Source of the DNA: JBJMHZ01 sp045807125
GTDB taxonomy: Bacteria > Actinomycetota > Actinomycetes > JAWWOL01
Direction of reading: 5' to 3'
NCBI GenBank assembly: GCA_045807125.1
Contig: JBJMHZ010000004.1
Coordinates: 248,001 to 312,000, forward strand
Length of the DNA: 64,000 bases
Shown here: piece after piece, positions 1 through 8,468 of the stretch
Layout of the letters: the number at the start of each line of letters is the position of its first letter
How positions within the stretch are numbered: position 1 is the first letter of the stretch
Made by a program: the position numbers and the translations under genes
The notes under the pieces: model-generated
What the model was told of the DNA's origin: nothing
What the model saw: the letters and a program-made list of their open reading frames with translations, nothing else
Database searches by the model: none

Positions 1-1
1 G

Positions 2-610
2 TTCGCCGCGCGGTACGGCGCGGTCATCGTCTCGGACGAGCCGTACGAGCACCTGGTCTACTCGGGGCGGCACCTGCCGGTCGCCGGCGTCCCGGAGTGC
101 AGCGACCGCACGATCACCGTGTCGTCGGTGTCGAAGACGTTCAACGCGACCGGCTGGCGGGTCGGCTGGGCGCTCGCACCGGCGCCGCTGACCGCGGCCC
201 TGCGGCGGGTGCACCAGTTCGTCACCTTCGCCGGCCCATCGCCGCTGCAGGCGGCGTGCGCGGCGATGCTGTCGAGTGCGGCCATGCCCGGCTACGTCGA
301 GAGCCTGCGCGAGAACTACGCCAGGCGCAGGGAGACGCTGCTGGGCTACCTGACCCGGCCGGAGCTCGGGCTCGAGGTGCGGGAGCCGGAGGGCGCGTTC
401 TTCGTGCTGACCCGCTGCCCCGGCGACGATGTCGCGTACTGCACCAGCCTGATCGAGCGCGCGGGGGTGGCCGCGATCCCCGCCTCGGTGTTCTACGCCG
501 ACCCCGACGCCGGCCGCGGGCTCGTCCGGTTCGCCTTCTGCAAGCGGATCGAGACGCTCGAGGCGGCCGGCGACCGCCTGCTGGCCGCGGCGCGGGCCCA
601 AGCGATCTGA
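2..610 (+). CDS. PLP-dependent class I/II aminotransferase, C-terminal part
   Basis: The gene enters the window already in progress, so only about 200 residues of its C-terminal half are seen. The visible part opens with a VIVSDEPYEHLVY-like segment, where the Asp-x-x-Tyr contacts the PLP ring. Next comes SKTFNATGWRVGW, where the Lys is the Schiff-base lysine and the following Arg is a phosphate ligand. The end (GLVRFAFCK) holds the conserved Arg that binds substrate carboxylate. These are fold type I aminotransferase signatures of the aspartate aminotransferase/methionine aminotransferase-like group. Substrate cannot be told. Nicotinamidase follows 18 bp later with its own promoter-like element, so the two need not be one operon. 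Confidence 0.9.
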   Translation, partial: FAARYGAVIVSDEPYEHLVYSGRHLPVAGVPECSDRTITVSSVSKTFNATGWRVGWALAPAPLTAALRRVHQFVTFAGPSPLQAACAAMLSSAAMPGYVESLRENYARRRETLLGYLTRPELGLEVREPEGAFFVLTRCPGDDVAYCTSLIERAGVAAIPASVFYADPDAGRGLVRFAFCKRIETLEAAGDRLLAAARAQAI

Positions 611-616
611 CGGAGG

Positions 617-622
617 TACCGT
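617..622 (+). promoter_or_regulatory. -10 element (TACCGT) for a probably leaderless nicotinamidase mRNA
   Basis: TACCGT fits the actinobacterial TANNNT -10 pattern. It ends six bases before the ATG of the nicotinamidase gene, which places the expected transcription start on the A of the start codon. This is inference from spacing; the GGAGG just upstream could instead serve as a ribosome-binding site. Confidence 0.4.
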
Positions 623-628
623 CGGCTC

Positions 629-1213
629 ATGAGCGATGACCGGCGCGCGCTGCTCGTCGTCGACGTGCAGAACGACTTCTGCGAGGGTGGCAGCCTCGCC
701 GTCGCCGGCGGCGCGGCGGTGGCCGGCGCCATCACCCGTCACCTCCGCGCGCACCGCGGCGACTACGCCCTCGTGCTCGCGAGCCGCGACTGGCACGACG
801 CCACCGGCGGCAACGGCGGCCACTTCTCCGACCGGCCGGACTTCGCCGGCACCTGGCCGTCGCACTGCGTCGCCGGGACGCCGGGCGCCGACTACCACCC
901 CGACCTCGACGCCTCGCTCGTCGACGTCCACGTCCGCAAGGGGCAGGGCCGTCCCGCGTACTCGTTGTTCGAGGGCGTCGACGAGGAGGGCCGCGCCGCG
1001 GCGGAGGCGCTCAGGGCCGCCGGCGTCGGCGCGGTCGACATCGCCGGCATCGCGACCGACTACTGCGTGCTGCAGACCGCGCACGGCGCGCTCGACGAGG
1101 GCCTGCGGGTACGGGTCCTCAGCGACCTGTGCGCAGGCGTGGCGCCGGTGACGACGGAGGAGGCGCTCCGGTCGCTCGGCGAGCGGGGCGCGTCGATCGA
1201 GCCGGCCGGCTGA
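629..1213 (+). CDS. pncA: Nicotinamidase (isochorismatase-family amidase)
   Basis: This is predicted to hydrolyse nicotinamide to nicotinate and ammonia in the NAD salvage (Preiss-Handler) route in the cytoplasm. The 194-residue length fits the family (Mtb PncA is 186). The catalytic triad is visible: Asp12 in VVDVQNDF, Lys104 in VRKGQ and Cys146 in ATDYCV. The metal site residues Asp54 and His56 in SRDWH and His65 in GGHF are also present. The window also carries nadE (33-35 kb), so both salvage and the final NAD synthesis step are encoded here, though not together. The function is well supported by conserved residues; other isochorismatase-type amidases are a less likely alternative. Confidence 0.9.
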   Translation: MSDDRRALLVVDVQNDFCEGGSLAVAGGAAVAGAITRHLRAHRGDYALVLASRDWHDATGGNGGHFSDRPDFAGTWPSHCVAGTPGADYHPDLDASLVDVHVRKGQGRPAYSLFEGVDEEGRAAAEALRAAGVGAVDIAGIATDYCVLQTAHGALDEGLRVRVLSDLCAGVAPVTTEEALRSLGERGASIEPAG

Positions 1214-1229
1214 GGCCGCGCGCCGTCGC

Positions 1230-2102
1230 TCAGCCGGCGCCCGGCAGCATCACCTCGACCCGGTCGCCGACGATGCGGGTCTCGAACGCCGGCTGCGGCG
1301 CCGTCGCCGGCCCGTGCACCACCGAGCCGTCCCGGAGCCGGAACGTGCTGCCGTGCCACGGGCAGCTCACGCACGGCTCCCCGGCGCGGTCGTGCGTCAG
1401 CTCGCCCTCGTGCAGCGGGCCGGACAGATGGCTGCAGTGGTTGGCGAGCGCGTGCACCACGTCGGCCTTGCGCAGCAGCATGATCCGAACGCCGCCGAGC
1501 TCGCGCTCGATCGGCCGCCCCTCCTCGAGCTCGCTCGCCGCCGCGACGTCGTGCCAGCCGGGCGGCACCAGGTGCGGCACCTGCTCGGCGTGGTTGACCC
1601 CGGCCGCCTGCCGGTACGAGAGGTGGCCGCCGATCGCGCCGCCGGTCGTGACGAGCGCCAGGCCGGCGTAGCCGAGCAGCCGGCCACGCAGGCCATGGCC
1701 CCGGCGGCGGGCCCGCAACGAGAGCAGGTAGCAGCCGAGCGCGCCGTAGTTGCTGGTCGCGTGCACCAGCCCGACGCGGGCCTGCTCCGGGTGCAGCTCG
1801 GACCAGTCGGTGAGCCCGGTGGTAGCCGCTGGCAGGGCGGCGAGGACGCCGGCCGCGATGAGCCGGCTCGGCGCCTTGCCGCTGCCCGGCAGCGCGTCGA
1901 GCAGCCCGGCCGACACCCAGGCGCCGATCGGCACCTGCACCAGCAGCGGATGCACCGGATGGCCGAGCCACGTCCCGTGCAGCGCATCCTTGACCGCGCG
2001 GTTGCGCCGCAGCACCGCACGGACGGCGGTCCGCAGCTTGTCGGCGACGGGATCGAGGCGCTGGTCCCGCTCGACCGATTCCAGGGTGACGAGCTGTGGC
2101 AC
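1230..2102 (-). CDS. DUF2231 membrane domain fused to a Rieske [2Fe-2S] domain
   Basis: The 290-residue protein starts at a GTG preceded by GAGGAGG at 4 bp. The longer upstream frame has no recognisable content. The N-terminal part (about residues 35-170) resembles DUF2231: a GHPVHPLLVQVPIGAW motif followed by several hydrophobic membrane segments. The C-terminal 100 residues carry a Rieske site, CSH and CPWH, the Cys-x-His and Cys-x-x-His ligand pairs. The architecture suggests a membrane-anchored electron-transfer protein, but the partner and substrate are unknown. It converges with pncA, 16 bp away. Confidence 0.85.
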   Translation of the reverse strand: MPQLVTLESVERDQRLDPVADKLRTAVRAVLRRNRAVKDALHGTWLGHPVHPLLVQVPIGAWVSAGLLDALPGSGKAPSRLIAAGVLAALPAATTGLTDWSELHPEQARVGLVHATSNYGALGCYLLSLRARRRGHGLRGRLLGYAGLALVTTGGAIGGHLSYRQAAGVNHAEQVPHLVPPGWHDVAAASELEEGRPIERELGGVRIMLLRKADVVHALANHCSHLSGPLHEGELTHDRAGEPCVSCPWHGSTFRLRDGSVVHGPATAPQPAFETRIVGDRVEVMLPGAG

Positions 2103-2203
2103 AGGGCCTCCTCGGGGTAGGTCGGCTGCCCGGTGCCTACCCCGACGACGACCCTGCAGTGCACGCCGGCTGGGTTGCCTGGACGCGCCCGGCTCGGCCT
2201 GGC

Positions 2204-2881
2204 TCAGGGCTGCGCGACGCCCGTGGGAGCGCCGGCCGGCACCGGAGCCTGCGGGCTGCGCGCCGCGCGGATGGCCGTCGTGAGCAACTCGGCCGCGGCA
2301 GCCTCGCTGCACTTGGCGACGATGCACACGGCGAGGCTGATCACGTGCTCGGCCGAGGCGTCGTACAGGTGCCGGCGCGCCGCGTCGTACCTGGCCCTGC
2401 CCCAGCGGCCGACCGGGCCCGACCCGGCCGCGGCACGGCCCTGCGCCTTGTCGACGGCGGCCAGCCGGCGGCGCGCCCTCGCACCGGCGGAGCGCAGCCA
2501 CTGCCGGTGCGCGCACCGGTTGCTGCCGCACCCGTTGGCGAAGCAGGCCCGGTGGTGCTCCTGCACGCCGAGCGCGCGATCGGTGCAGAGGACGACGAGC
2601 AGCGGGCCGAGGCGCGGATCGTCGCGGGGCACGCCCACGACGTCCGGGATCATCGGCACGAGGCGCTGGCGAGTGCGGGAGCCGACCGCGTCGTTGACGG
2701 CGCGGGCGACGGCCGCGAGCACCGGATGCGTGCAGCGAGGCCGGTCGCTGAAGCGCTCACCCGCCAGCACGGATGCGAACTCCATGAAGCACGCACCGTC
2801 ATCGGGATGCACGTGGCTGCCCCTGTCCAGCACCGGCAGCGAGTCGGGCAACTGCTGGTGCAGCGGGTCTCGAATGGTCAC
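2204..2881 (-). CDS. Conserved actinobacterial protein of unknown function
   Basis: This encodes 225 residues from a GTG preceded by GAGGAGG (spacing about 6-7). I do not recognise a characterised domain. The N-terminus (TIRDPLHQQLPDSLPVLDRG, then a HVHPDDGACFMEFASVLAGE segment) reads like a family conserved in actinobacteria. It includes a DDGAC motif and Cys-rich spots, CFANGCGSNRCAH, that could bind a metal. The C-terminal 40 residues are Ala-rich helices. No signal peptide or membrane segment is visible, so it is probably cytoplasmic. It is transcribed divergently from the Nif3-like gene across a 117-bp gap and is separated from the Rieske gene by about 100 bp. Confidence 0.7.
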   Translation of the reverse strand: MTIRDPLHQQLPDSLPVLDRGSHVHPDDGACFMEFASVLAGERFSDRPRCTHPVLAAVARAVNDAVGSRTRQRLVPMIPDVVGVPRDDPRLGPLLVVLCTDRALGVQEHHRACFANGCGSNRCAHRQWLRSAGARARRRLAAVDKAQGRAAAGSGPVGRWGRARYDAARRHLYDASAEHVISLAVCIVAKCSEAAAAELLTTAIRAARSPQAPVPAGAPTGVAQP

Positions 2882-2986
2882 CGCCCCCACCTCCTCGTAC
2901 GGCGACGTCGGGGTTCTTCCCCCGCCGTCGTACCAGGAGAACCTGCCGCGGTGGTGACCGTCCAGTGAGGTGTGCGGACCGGCGGC

Positions 2987-2992
2987 TAGCAT
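2987..2992 (+). promoter_or_regulatory. -10 element (TAGCAT) for the Nif3/zinc-ribbon/RNase H operon
   Basis: TAGCAT ends six bases before the GTG start of the Nif3-like gene and no ribosome-binding site lies in between, which suggests a leaderless transcript. This is inferred from pattern and spacing only. Confidence 0.4.
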
Positions 2993-2998
2993 CCGCAC

Positions 2999-4252
2999 GT
3001 GCCCGTGCCGTTCCCGACGTCCGAGCCGGCCCCCGCCGGCCGGGTCGCCACCGTCGCCGAGGTCGTCGCCGAGCTCGACCGCCTCTACGACCCCCGCTGG
3101 GCCGAGGGCTGGGACGCCGTCGGCCTGGTCTGCGGCGATCCCGGTGCCCCGGTCCGCCGGGTGCTGCTCGCCGTCGACCCGGTGGCCGAGGTCGCCGAGG
3201 AGGCGATCGGGCGCGGCGCCGATCTGCTCGTCACCCATCACCCGCTGTTCCTGCGCGGCGTGCACGGGGTGCCCGCGACGACCGCCAAGGGCCGGCTGGT
3301 GCACCGCCTCATCCGGGCCGGGGTGGCGCTGCACGCCGCGCACACCAACGCCGACGCGGCCGACCCCGGCGTGTCCGACGCGCTCGCCCGGGCGCTCGGC
3401 CTCGCCGAGCTGCGCCCGCTGGAGCCGCACCCCGGCGAGCCGATCGACAAGCTCGTCACGTTCGTCCCGCACGAGGCCGCTGACCGGGTCCTCGACGCGC
3501 TGGCCGAGGCGGGCGCCGGGCGCATCGGTGACTACAGCAGGTGCGCCTGGTCGGTCGAGGGCGAGGGGACGTTCCGCCCCGAACCGGGCGCCCGTCCGGC
3601 GATCGGCGAGGTCGGCTCGGTCGAGCGGGTCGGCGAGACCCGCCTCGAGACCGTGCTGCGCAGGGACGCCAGGCGCGCTGTGGTGGCGGCCCTGCTGGCC
3701 GCCCATCCGTACGAGGAGCCGGCGTACGACGTGATCGAGCTCGCCGCGCCGCCGTCGGCGCGCGGCATCGGCCGGGTGGGCAGGCTCGCCGCCCCGGTCA
3801 CCGCGGCCGAGCTCGCGAGGCGGGCGGCGGCCGCGCTGCCGGCCACGGCCGGTGGCCTGCGGCTCGCCGGCGACCCGGACCGGCGGGTGGAGGTGGTCGC
3901 CGTCTGCGGAGGCGCCGGCGACGGCCTGCTCGGCGCGGCCAGGCGCAGCGGCGCCGACCTCTACCTCACCGCCGACCTGCGCCACCACCCCGCCTCCGAG
4001 CACGTCGAGGAGGGCGGCCCGGTGCTGGTCGACGCGGCGCACTGGGCCACCGAGTGGCCGTGGCTCCGGACGGCGGCCGAGCAGGTGCGGCGGGCGCTGG
4101 CCGATCGGGGCACTACGGTGGAGGTCGAGGTCTCGCATCGATGCACCGATCCGTGGCGGCTCGCCGTCGGCGGCAGCGAGGCGGAGCCGGGGCCACGAGC
4201 GGGCGAGGGGACGGGCGCGATGCGGGCACCGATGGGAGGCCGGACGACGTGA
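2999..4252 (+). CDS. Nif3-like dinuclear metal-centre protein (DUF34)
   Basis: The 417-residue protein of the NIF3/YbgI family folds as a toroidal hexamer with two metals per subunit. Annotation as GTP cyclohydrolase I type 2 is common, but the real activity is unresolved. Visible metal-site motifs are LVTHHPLF near residue 80, HTNADAA near residue 116, and a C-terminal LTADLRHH...DAAHWATEW that completes the site. The middle inserted domain, GDYSRCAWSVEGEGTF followed later by HPYEEPAYDV, is the PII/CutA-like insert typical of longer Nif3 proteins. It starts at GTG directly after a -10-like element. Its stop overlaps the start of the next gene (GTGA), so translation is likely coupled. Confidence 0.9.
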   Translation: MPVPFPTSEPAPAGRVATVAEVVAELDRLYDPRWAEGWDAVGLVCGDPGAPVRRVLLAVDPVAEVAEEAIGRGADLLVTHHPLFLRGVHGVPATTAKGRLVHRLIRAGVALHAAHTNADAADPGVSDALARALGLAELRPLEPHPGEPIDKLVTFVPHEAADRVLDALAEAGAGRIGDYSRCAWSVEGEGTFRPEPGARPAIGEVGSVERVGETRLETVLRRDARRAVVAALLAAHPYEEPAYDVIELAAPPSARGIGRVGRLAAPVTAAELARRAAAALPATAGGLRLAGDPDRRVEVVAVCGGAGDGLLGAARRSGADLYLTADLRHHPASEHVEEGGPVLVDAAHWATEWPWLRTAAEQVRRALADRGTTVEVEVSHRCTDPWRLAVGGSEAEPGPRAGEGTGAMRAPMGGRTT

Positions 4253-4992
4253 AGGCCGCGGCCGACGAGCAGCTGCGCCTGCTCGACCTGCAGTCGCTCG
4301 ACACCCGCCTCGACCAGCTGGCGCACCGCCGGTCGTCCCTGCCAGAGCTCGCCGAGATCGCCGGCCTGGACGAGCGGCTGACCCGGCTGCGCGGCGACCT
4401 CGTCCGGGTCGAGACGCAGGACAGCGACCAGGGCCGCGAGCAGACCAAGATCGAGAACGAGATCGACCTCGTCCGCACCCGCGCCGTCCGCGACCAGCAG
4501 CGGCTCGACGCCGGCCAGGTCTCGAGCCCGCGCGAGCTGGAGAACCTCCAGCACGAGATCGGCTCGCTCGCGACCCGGCAGGCCGAGCTCGAGGACCGCG
4601 TGCTCGAGGTGATGGAGCGCCGCGAGGCGCTGCAGGGATCGGCCGCCGAGCTGGCCGCCGAGCGCGACCGGCTGACCACCCAGCGCACCGACGCCGAGCA
4701 GCGCCGCGACCGCGCGCTGGCCGAGATCGCGGCGGCCGCGGCGGAGGCGACCGCCAGGCGGTCCGGCCTCGCCGGCGAGCTGCCCGGGGACCTGCTCACG
4801 CTGTACGAGAAGGTGCGGGCCGCCTCGGGCGGCGTGGGTGCCGCGGCGCTGCACCGTGGCCGCTGCGAGGGCTGCCACCTGTCGCTGTCGGGCTCGGAGC
4901 TCGCTGGCGTTCGTGCCGCGGCGGAGGACGAGGTCGTCCGGTGCGACGAGTGCCGGCGCATCCTCGTCCGCACCGCCGAGTCCGGGGTGTGA
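4249..4992 (+). CDS. Coiled-coil protein with C4 zinc ribbon (DUF164 type)
   Basis: The 247-residue protein begins at a GTG that shares four bases with the Nif3 stop codon. About residues 1-190 are heptad-rich and highly charged, a long antiparallel coiled coil. The C-terminus ends in CEGCHLSLSG and, about 20 residues later, RCDECRRIL: two Cys-x-x-Cys knuckles forming a zinc ribbon. The organisation matches M. tuberculosis Rv2229c and related proteins found beside RNase H genes. A nucleic-acid-binding or scaffold role is inferred from the ribbon and the neighbours; no enzymatic motif is present. Confidence 0.88.
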   Translation: MKAAADEQLRLLDLQSLDTRLDQLAHRRSSLPELAEIAGLDERLTRLRGDLVRVETQDSDQGREQTKIENEIDLVRTRAVRDQQRLDAGQVSSPRELENLQHEIGSLATRQAELEDRVLEVMERREALQGSAAELAAERDRLTTQRTDAEQRRDRALAEIAAAAAEATARRSGLAGELPGDLLTLYEKVRAASGGVGAAALHRGRCEGCHLSLSGSELAGVRAAAEDEVVRCDECRRILVRTAESGV

Positions 4993-4999
4993 CGCCCCG

Positions 5000-6139
5000 A
5001 TGACGGCCTACGTCATCGAGGCCGACGGCGGATCCCGCGGCAATCCAGGGCCGGCCGGCTTCGGCGCCGTCGTCCGCGACGCGGCCAGCGGCGAGGTCGT
5101 CGCCGAGGTGGCCGGTGGCATCGGGCGGGCCACCAACAACGTCGCGGAGTACCGCGGCCTGCTCGCCGGGCTGGCGTGCGCGGCCGAGCTCGGCGCGTCG
5201 AGCGTCGAGGCGCGGATGGACTCGAAGCTCGTCGTCGAGCAGCTCAGCGGCCGCTGGCAGGTCAAGCACCCCGATCTCAAGCCGCTCGCGTCCGAGGCGA
5301 GTCGCCTGGCGCGCGCGATCGGTGACGTGCGCTTCCGCTGGGTGCCGCGCGAGCAGAACAAGCACGCCGACCGGCTGGCGAACGAGGCGATGGACGACGC
5401 GGCCGCCGGGCGCGAGTGGGAGCCCCGTACGCCGGTCACCGCCGCGGCCCAGCCGGCCGCGCCCACGAACCGGTTCTCCGGATGGATGGCGGCTGACGAG
5501 CCACCGACCACGACCCTGCTGCTCCGCCACGGCGAGACCCCGATGTCGATCGACAAGCGGTTCTCCGGGGTGGGCGACGCCCGGCTCACCGAGCGCGGCC
5601 TCGCGCAGGCCGCCGCCGCCGCGCGCCGCCTCGCCGGGCGCGGCGGCATCGACGTCATCGTGTCGTCGCCGCTGGCGCGGGCGCTGGCGACCGCCCAGGA
5701 GGTCGGGCGGGCGTGCGGCCTCGACGTCGTCGTCGAGGCCGGCCTGCGGGAGACCGACTTCGGCGCCTGGGAGGGCCGCACCTTCGCCGAGGTGCAGCGG
5801 CAGTGGCCGGACCAGCTCGCCGCCTGGCTCGCCGACGCCGACGTGGCACCGCCCGGTGGCGAGAGCTTCACCGCGACCGCCAGGAGGGTGCGCCAGGCGC
5901 GCGACCGCGTCATCAGCCGGTATGCGGGCTGCAGCGTCCTCGCCGTCAGCCACGTGACGCCGATCAAGACGCTCACCCGCATCGCGGTCGAGGCGCCGCC
6001 GGCTGCGCTGTACCGGCTGCACCTGGATCTCGCGAGCGTGACGGAGATCGACTGGTACGCCGACGGGCCGGCCGTGCTGCGGCTGTTCAACGACACCTCC
6101 CATCTGTCGGCGGTCGAGCGCGGGGTGTGGGGCGCTTAG
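5000..6139 (+). CDS. Bifunctional RNase HI / histidine phosphatase
   Basis: The 379-residue protein is a fusion of two domains. Residues 1-135 are RNase HI: the acidic residues Asp9 (EADGGSRGNPG), Glu50 (NNVAEYRG), Asp74 (RMDSKLV) and Asp124 (HADRLANEA) form the metal site that cuts the RNA strand of RNA:DNA hybrids. After a Pro/Ala linker, residues 170-375 are a phosphoglycerate-mutase-type phosphatase with LLLRHGET (catalytic His177) and a later AVSHVTPIK histidine. The same fusion occurs as M. tuberculosis Rv2228c, where a CobC-like alpha-ribazole phosphatase role has been suggested. It lies 7 bp after the zinc-ribbon gene, in one operon. Its TAG overlaps the stop of the convergent DinB gene. 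Confidence 0.93.
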   Translation: MTAYVIEADGGSRGNPGPAGFGAVVRDAASGEVVAEVAGGIGRATNNVAEYRGLLAGLACAAELGASSVEARMDSKLVVEQLSGRWQVKHPDLKPLASEASRLARAIGDVRFRWVPREQNKHADRLANEAMDDAAAGREWEPRTPVTAAAQPAAPTNRFSGWMAADEPPTTTLLLRHGETPMSIDKRFSGVGDARLTERGLAQAAAAARRLAGRGGIDVIVSSPLARALATAQEVGRACGLDVVVEAGLRETDFGAWEGRTFAEVQRQWPDQLAAWLADADVAPPGGESFTATARRVRQARDRVISRYAGCSVLAVSHVTPIKTLTRIAVEAPPAALYRLHLDLASVTEIDWYADGPAVLRLFNDTSHLSAVERGVWGA

Positions 6140-6687
6140 CTCGGGGTGGTCGTCCGCTGCGCGGCGTGGAGGTCGCGCAGGAGGGCGATCTCGGCGCCGT
6201 GGTGGGAGATCTCGTCCTGCGCATGGAGGACGAGGGCCGCCCACGAGTCGTCGGCGTAGGCCCCCCAGCCAGGGCCGAGCGCCCGCCACATGCCGTCCTC
6301 GCCGAGGCGCTCGAGACCCGAGCGGAACGCCGACCAGGCCGCGTCGGCGGCCGGGAGCGCCTGCCCCACCTCGCCGAACCACTCCGCGTCGCGGACCTCC
6401 AGCGGCCAGGGCCCGAGGCCCGCGCTGGTGTAGCCCGCCAGGCAGTCGGAGGCGATGTGCCAGAGCCGCCAGGCGATGGTCGTCACCGGGGGCGGCACCG
6501 GCTCCGGACGGGCGAGGTCGGCGAGCCAGGCACCGTCGTGCTCGCGGACGCTCCAGCAGCCGGGCGCCGGCTCCCAGAGGTACTCGTCCTGGTCGAGGCC
6601 GCCCAGCCGGTCGCGCACCCGGCTCCACACGTAGTCGATGCTTCCGAGGACCAGGGGAGCGACCTGCCGGTCGGGGTCATTGGTCAT
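6136..6687 (-). CDS. DinB-superfamily protein
   Basis: The 183-residue protein has the DinB/YfiT-like four-helix-bundle pattern. The three metal-ligand histidines expected in the family appear as RLWHIASD near residue 76 and a DEISHHGAEI pair near the C-terminus. Members include thiol-dependent S-transferases and many of unknown activity, so the substrate is unknown. It is encoded convergently to the RNase H fusion with overlapping stop codons. The start ATG is preceded by a TACTCT -10-like element at 7 bp rather than by a ribosome-binding site. Confidence 0.8.
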   Translation of the reverse strand: MTNDPDRQVAPLVLGSIDYVWSRVRDRLGGLDQDEYLWEPAPGCWSVREHDGAWLADLARPEPVPPPVTTIAWRLWHIASDCLAGYTSAGLGPWPLEVRDAEWFGEVGQALPAADAAWSAFRSGLERLGEDGMWRALGPGWGAYADDSWAALVLHAQDEISHHGAEIALLRDLHAAQRTTTPS

Positions 6688-6694
6688 GGCGGCC

Positions 6695-6700
6695 AGAGTA
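6695..6700 (-). promoter_or_regulatory. -10 element (TACTCT) for the DinB gene
   Basis: Read on the minus strand, TACTCT is followed by seven bases and then the ATG of the DinB-like gene. This is consistent with transcription starting at or next to the start codon. Confidence 0.35.
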
Positions 6701-6739
6701 GGGCCGCCGTCCGACAGTTCCTCCGAGCCTCTCGCGGGC

Positions 6740-7892
6740 TCAGTGGGTCGCGAGCAGTGCCGCCCACGCCCCGCCGAGCAGGAGCGGCAGGCCGGCGAGC
6801 CCGGTGAGCGCGAACCGGCCGGCCCCGATGCGCACCCCTCTGGCCAGGCACCGGTCGCGCCAGAGCAGCGTCGCGAGCGACGCCCACAGCGTGACGAGCG
6901 GGCCGACGTTGGTGCCGACGAGCAGCCCGAGCAGCTGGGTGGTGCTCCCGTCCGCGACCCGCTCGACGGCGAGGTAGGCGGGCAGGTTGTTCACGACGTT
7001 GCTGGCCCCCGCGCCCACCACGGCGGTGCGCAGGACGCCGACGCCCGAGCCGGACGTACCGGCCGCATGCCCGAGAGCGGCATCGAGCCCGTGCTCGCCG
7101 GCGGCGGTCACGGCGAGGAAGAGACCCATGACCAGCAGCACCAGCCGCCACGGCAGCAGCGACCAGCGCAGCGCTCCCGGCCGCCGGCGGGCGAAGGCGA
7201 GCGCGAGCGCGCCCGCCGCGGCCGCGGCGGGCCACTGCACCGGGACGCCGGCCACGAACGCGGGCACCATCGCGATGCACGCGACGGCTCCGAGGCGCAG
7301 CAGCACCGGGTCGGCGACGACGGTCGGGGCGGGGACGAGGAAGCGGCCGCTGAGCGCGCGCCGGTGGCTCAGCCCGATGATCGCGACGGTGACCGCGACG
7401 GTGACCGCGACGGCCACCAGCTCCGAGAGCGCCGTGCGACCCGGCGAACGCGGTCGCCGACAGGTGCAACCGGTCGGCGGCGAGCAGGTTGGTGAGGTTG
7501 GAGACGGGGAGCAGCAGGCTCGCCGTGTTGGCGAGCCACACCACGGCGAGAGCGAACGGCACCGGATCGAGGTCGAGCTGCTGAGCCAGCGAAAGGACGA
7601 CCGGCGTGAGCAGCACCGCGGTCGTGTCGAGGCTGAGCACGATCGTGGTGAGCGCCCCGAGGACGGCGACGAGCGCGAACAGCCGAGCCGTGCGCCCGCG
7701 GGCGAGCCGGGCCGCCCCTCGCGCGGCGACGTCGAACACCTGGGCGGCGTCGGCGAGCTCGGCCACCACGGTGATCGCGACGAGGAAGCCGAGGATCGGT
7801 GCGACCCTCGTCGCGATGTCGGCGGCGTCGTGCAGCGGCAGCCAGCCGGTGAGCAGCACCACCGCTCCGGCGGCGACCGCGACGATCCACAC
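6740..7892 (-). pseudogene. ArsB/SLC13-like ion transporter, interrupted by a single-base frameshift
   Basis: Two overlapping frames together encode one membrane protein of about 383 residues. The first half (from GTG at 7892) has an AELADAAQVFDVAA segment, a VLGALTTIVLSLDTTAVLLTPV helix and an LPVSNLTNLL re-entrant loop. The second half has GASNVVNNLPAYL and GLLVGTNVGP, the internal-repeat counterpart typical of ArsB/NhaD/SLC13 transporters. The frame changes at a CCC run at 7440-7442. Dropping one base restores a continuous AFAGRTALSELVAVAV reading. The C-terminal half begins over GTGACCGCGACG 12-mer repeats. Substrate (arsenite, citrate or another anion) is undetermined. It could be a real loss of function or a sequencing error in a G run. 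Confidence 0.75.
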
Positions 7893-7937
7893 GCGCCGTC
7901 ACGCTAGCGCGCGCATGCCTCGCCGGCCGCTCGGCGG

Positions 7938-7943
7938 TAGGCT
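7938..7943 (+). promoter_or_regulatory. -10 element (TAGGCT) of rnpB
   Basis: TAGGCT lies eight bases before the first paired base of the RNase P RNA, the right distance for a -10 hexamer. No convincing -35 element is visible upstream. Confidence 0.45.
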
Positions 7944-7951
7944 CGGATCAC

Positions 7952-8356
7952 GGCGGACGAGCCGGCCGGGCGGTCGCGTCGGGTGCTGCGCATGCAGTGC
8001 CCGCCGAGGAAAGTCCGGGCTCCACAGGGCAAGGTGGTGGGTAACGCCCACCCGGGGTGACCCGCGGGACAGTGCCACAGAGAGCAGACCGCCAGCGGCC
8101 GGGACTCGCGTCCCGGCGGCCGGTAAGGGTGAAACGGTGGTGTAAGAGACCACCAGCGGCCGCGGTGACGCGGTCGGCTCGGTAAACCCCACCTGGAGCA
8201 AGGTCAGACAGGGAGCGTTCGAGGGCGGCCCGCCCGAGCTCCCGGGTAGACCGCTGGAGGCCGGCGGCAACGCCGGCCCGAGAGGGATGGCCGCCGCCGC
8301 GGCCGCCGCGAGGCGACCACGGCACAGAACCCGGCTTACAGGCCGACTCGTCCGCC
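7952..8356 (+). ncRNA. rnpB: RNase P RNA (type A, actinobacterial)
   Basis: This is the catalytic RNA that trims the 5' leader of pre-tRNA. Its ends are set by the P1 helix, in which GGCGGACGAG at the 5' end pairs with CTCGTCCGCC at the 3' end, giving about 405 nt. Conserved blocks are present in order: GAGGAAAGTCCGGGCTCC (CR-I), GGGTAACGCCCACC, CAGAGAGCAGACCGCC, GGTAAGGGTGAAACGGTG, ACCCCACCTGGAGCAAGG, GGGTAGACCGCTGGAG and ACAGAACCCGGCTTACAG (CR-V). It lies between the broken transporter and a DUF1622 gene. This position beside the RNase H operon is common in actinobacteria. Confidence 0.97.
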
Positions 8357-8468
8357 TTCGAGCTTTGCCCTGCAGGCGTGCAGCGAGCAAGATCGCTAAG
8401 TTCGCCAGCAACCCGTATGATCCATGCCTCGCGGTCATGACGGCGCGGTCGGACGGTAAGGGACTGCA

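Noticed and set aside
2204..4138. A long minus-strand frame covering the Nif3-like gene
   Set aside because: Only its 3' part from GTG 2881 has protein-like composition and a ribosome-binding site; the remainder is antisense to the Nif3-like gene.
7381..7417. GTGACCGCGACG repeats as a regulatory array
   Set aside because: They lie inside the transporter coding region and encode a plausible membrane helix (AVAVTVAVTVA), so they need no other explanation.
8200..8260. A tRNA-like GTTCGA sequence
   Set aside because: It is an internal part of the RNase P RNA; no cloverleaf can be drawn there or elsewhere in the window.
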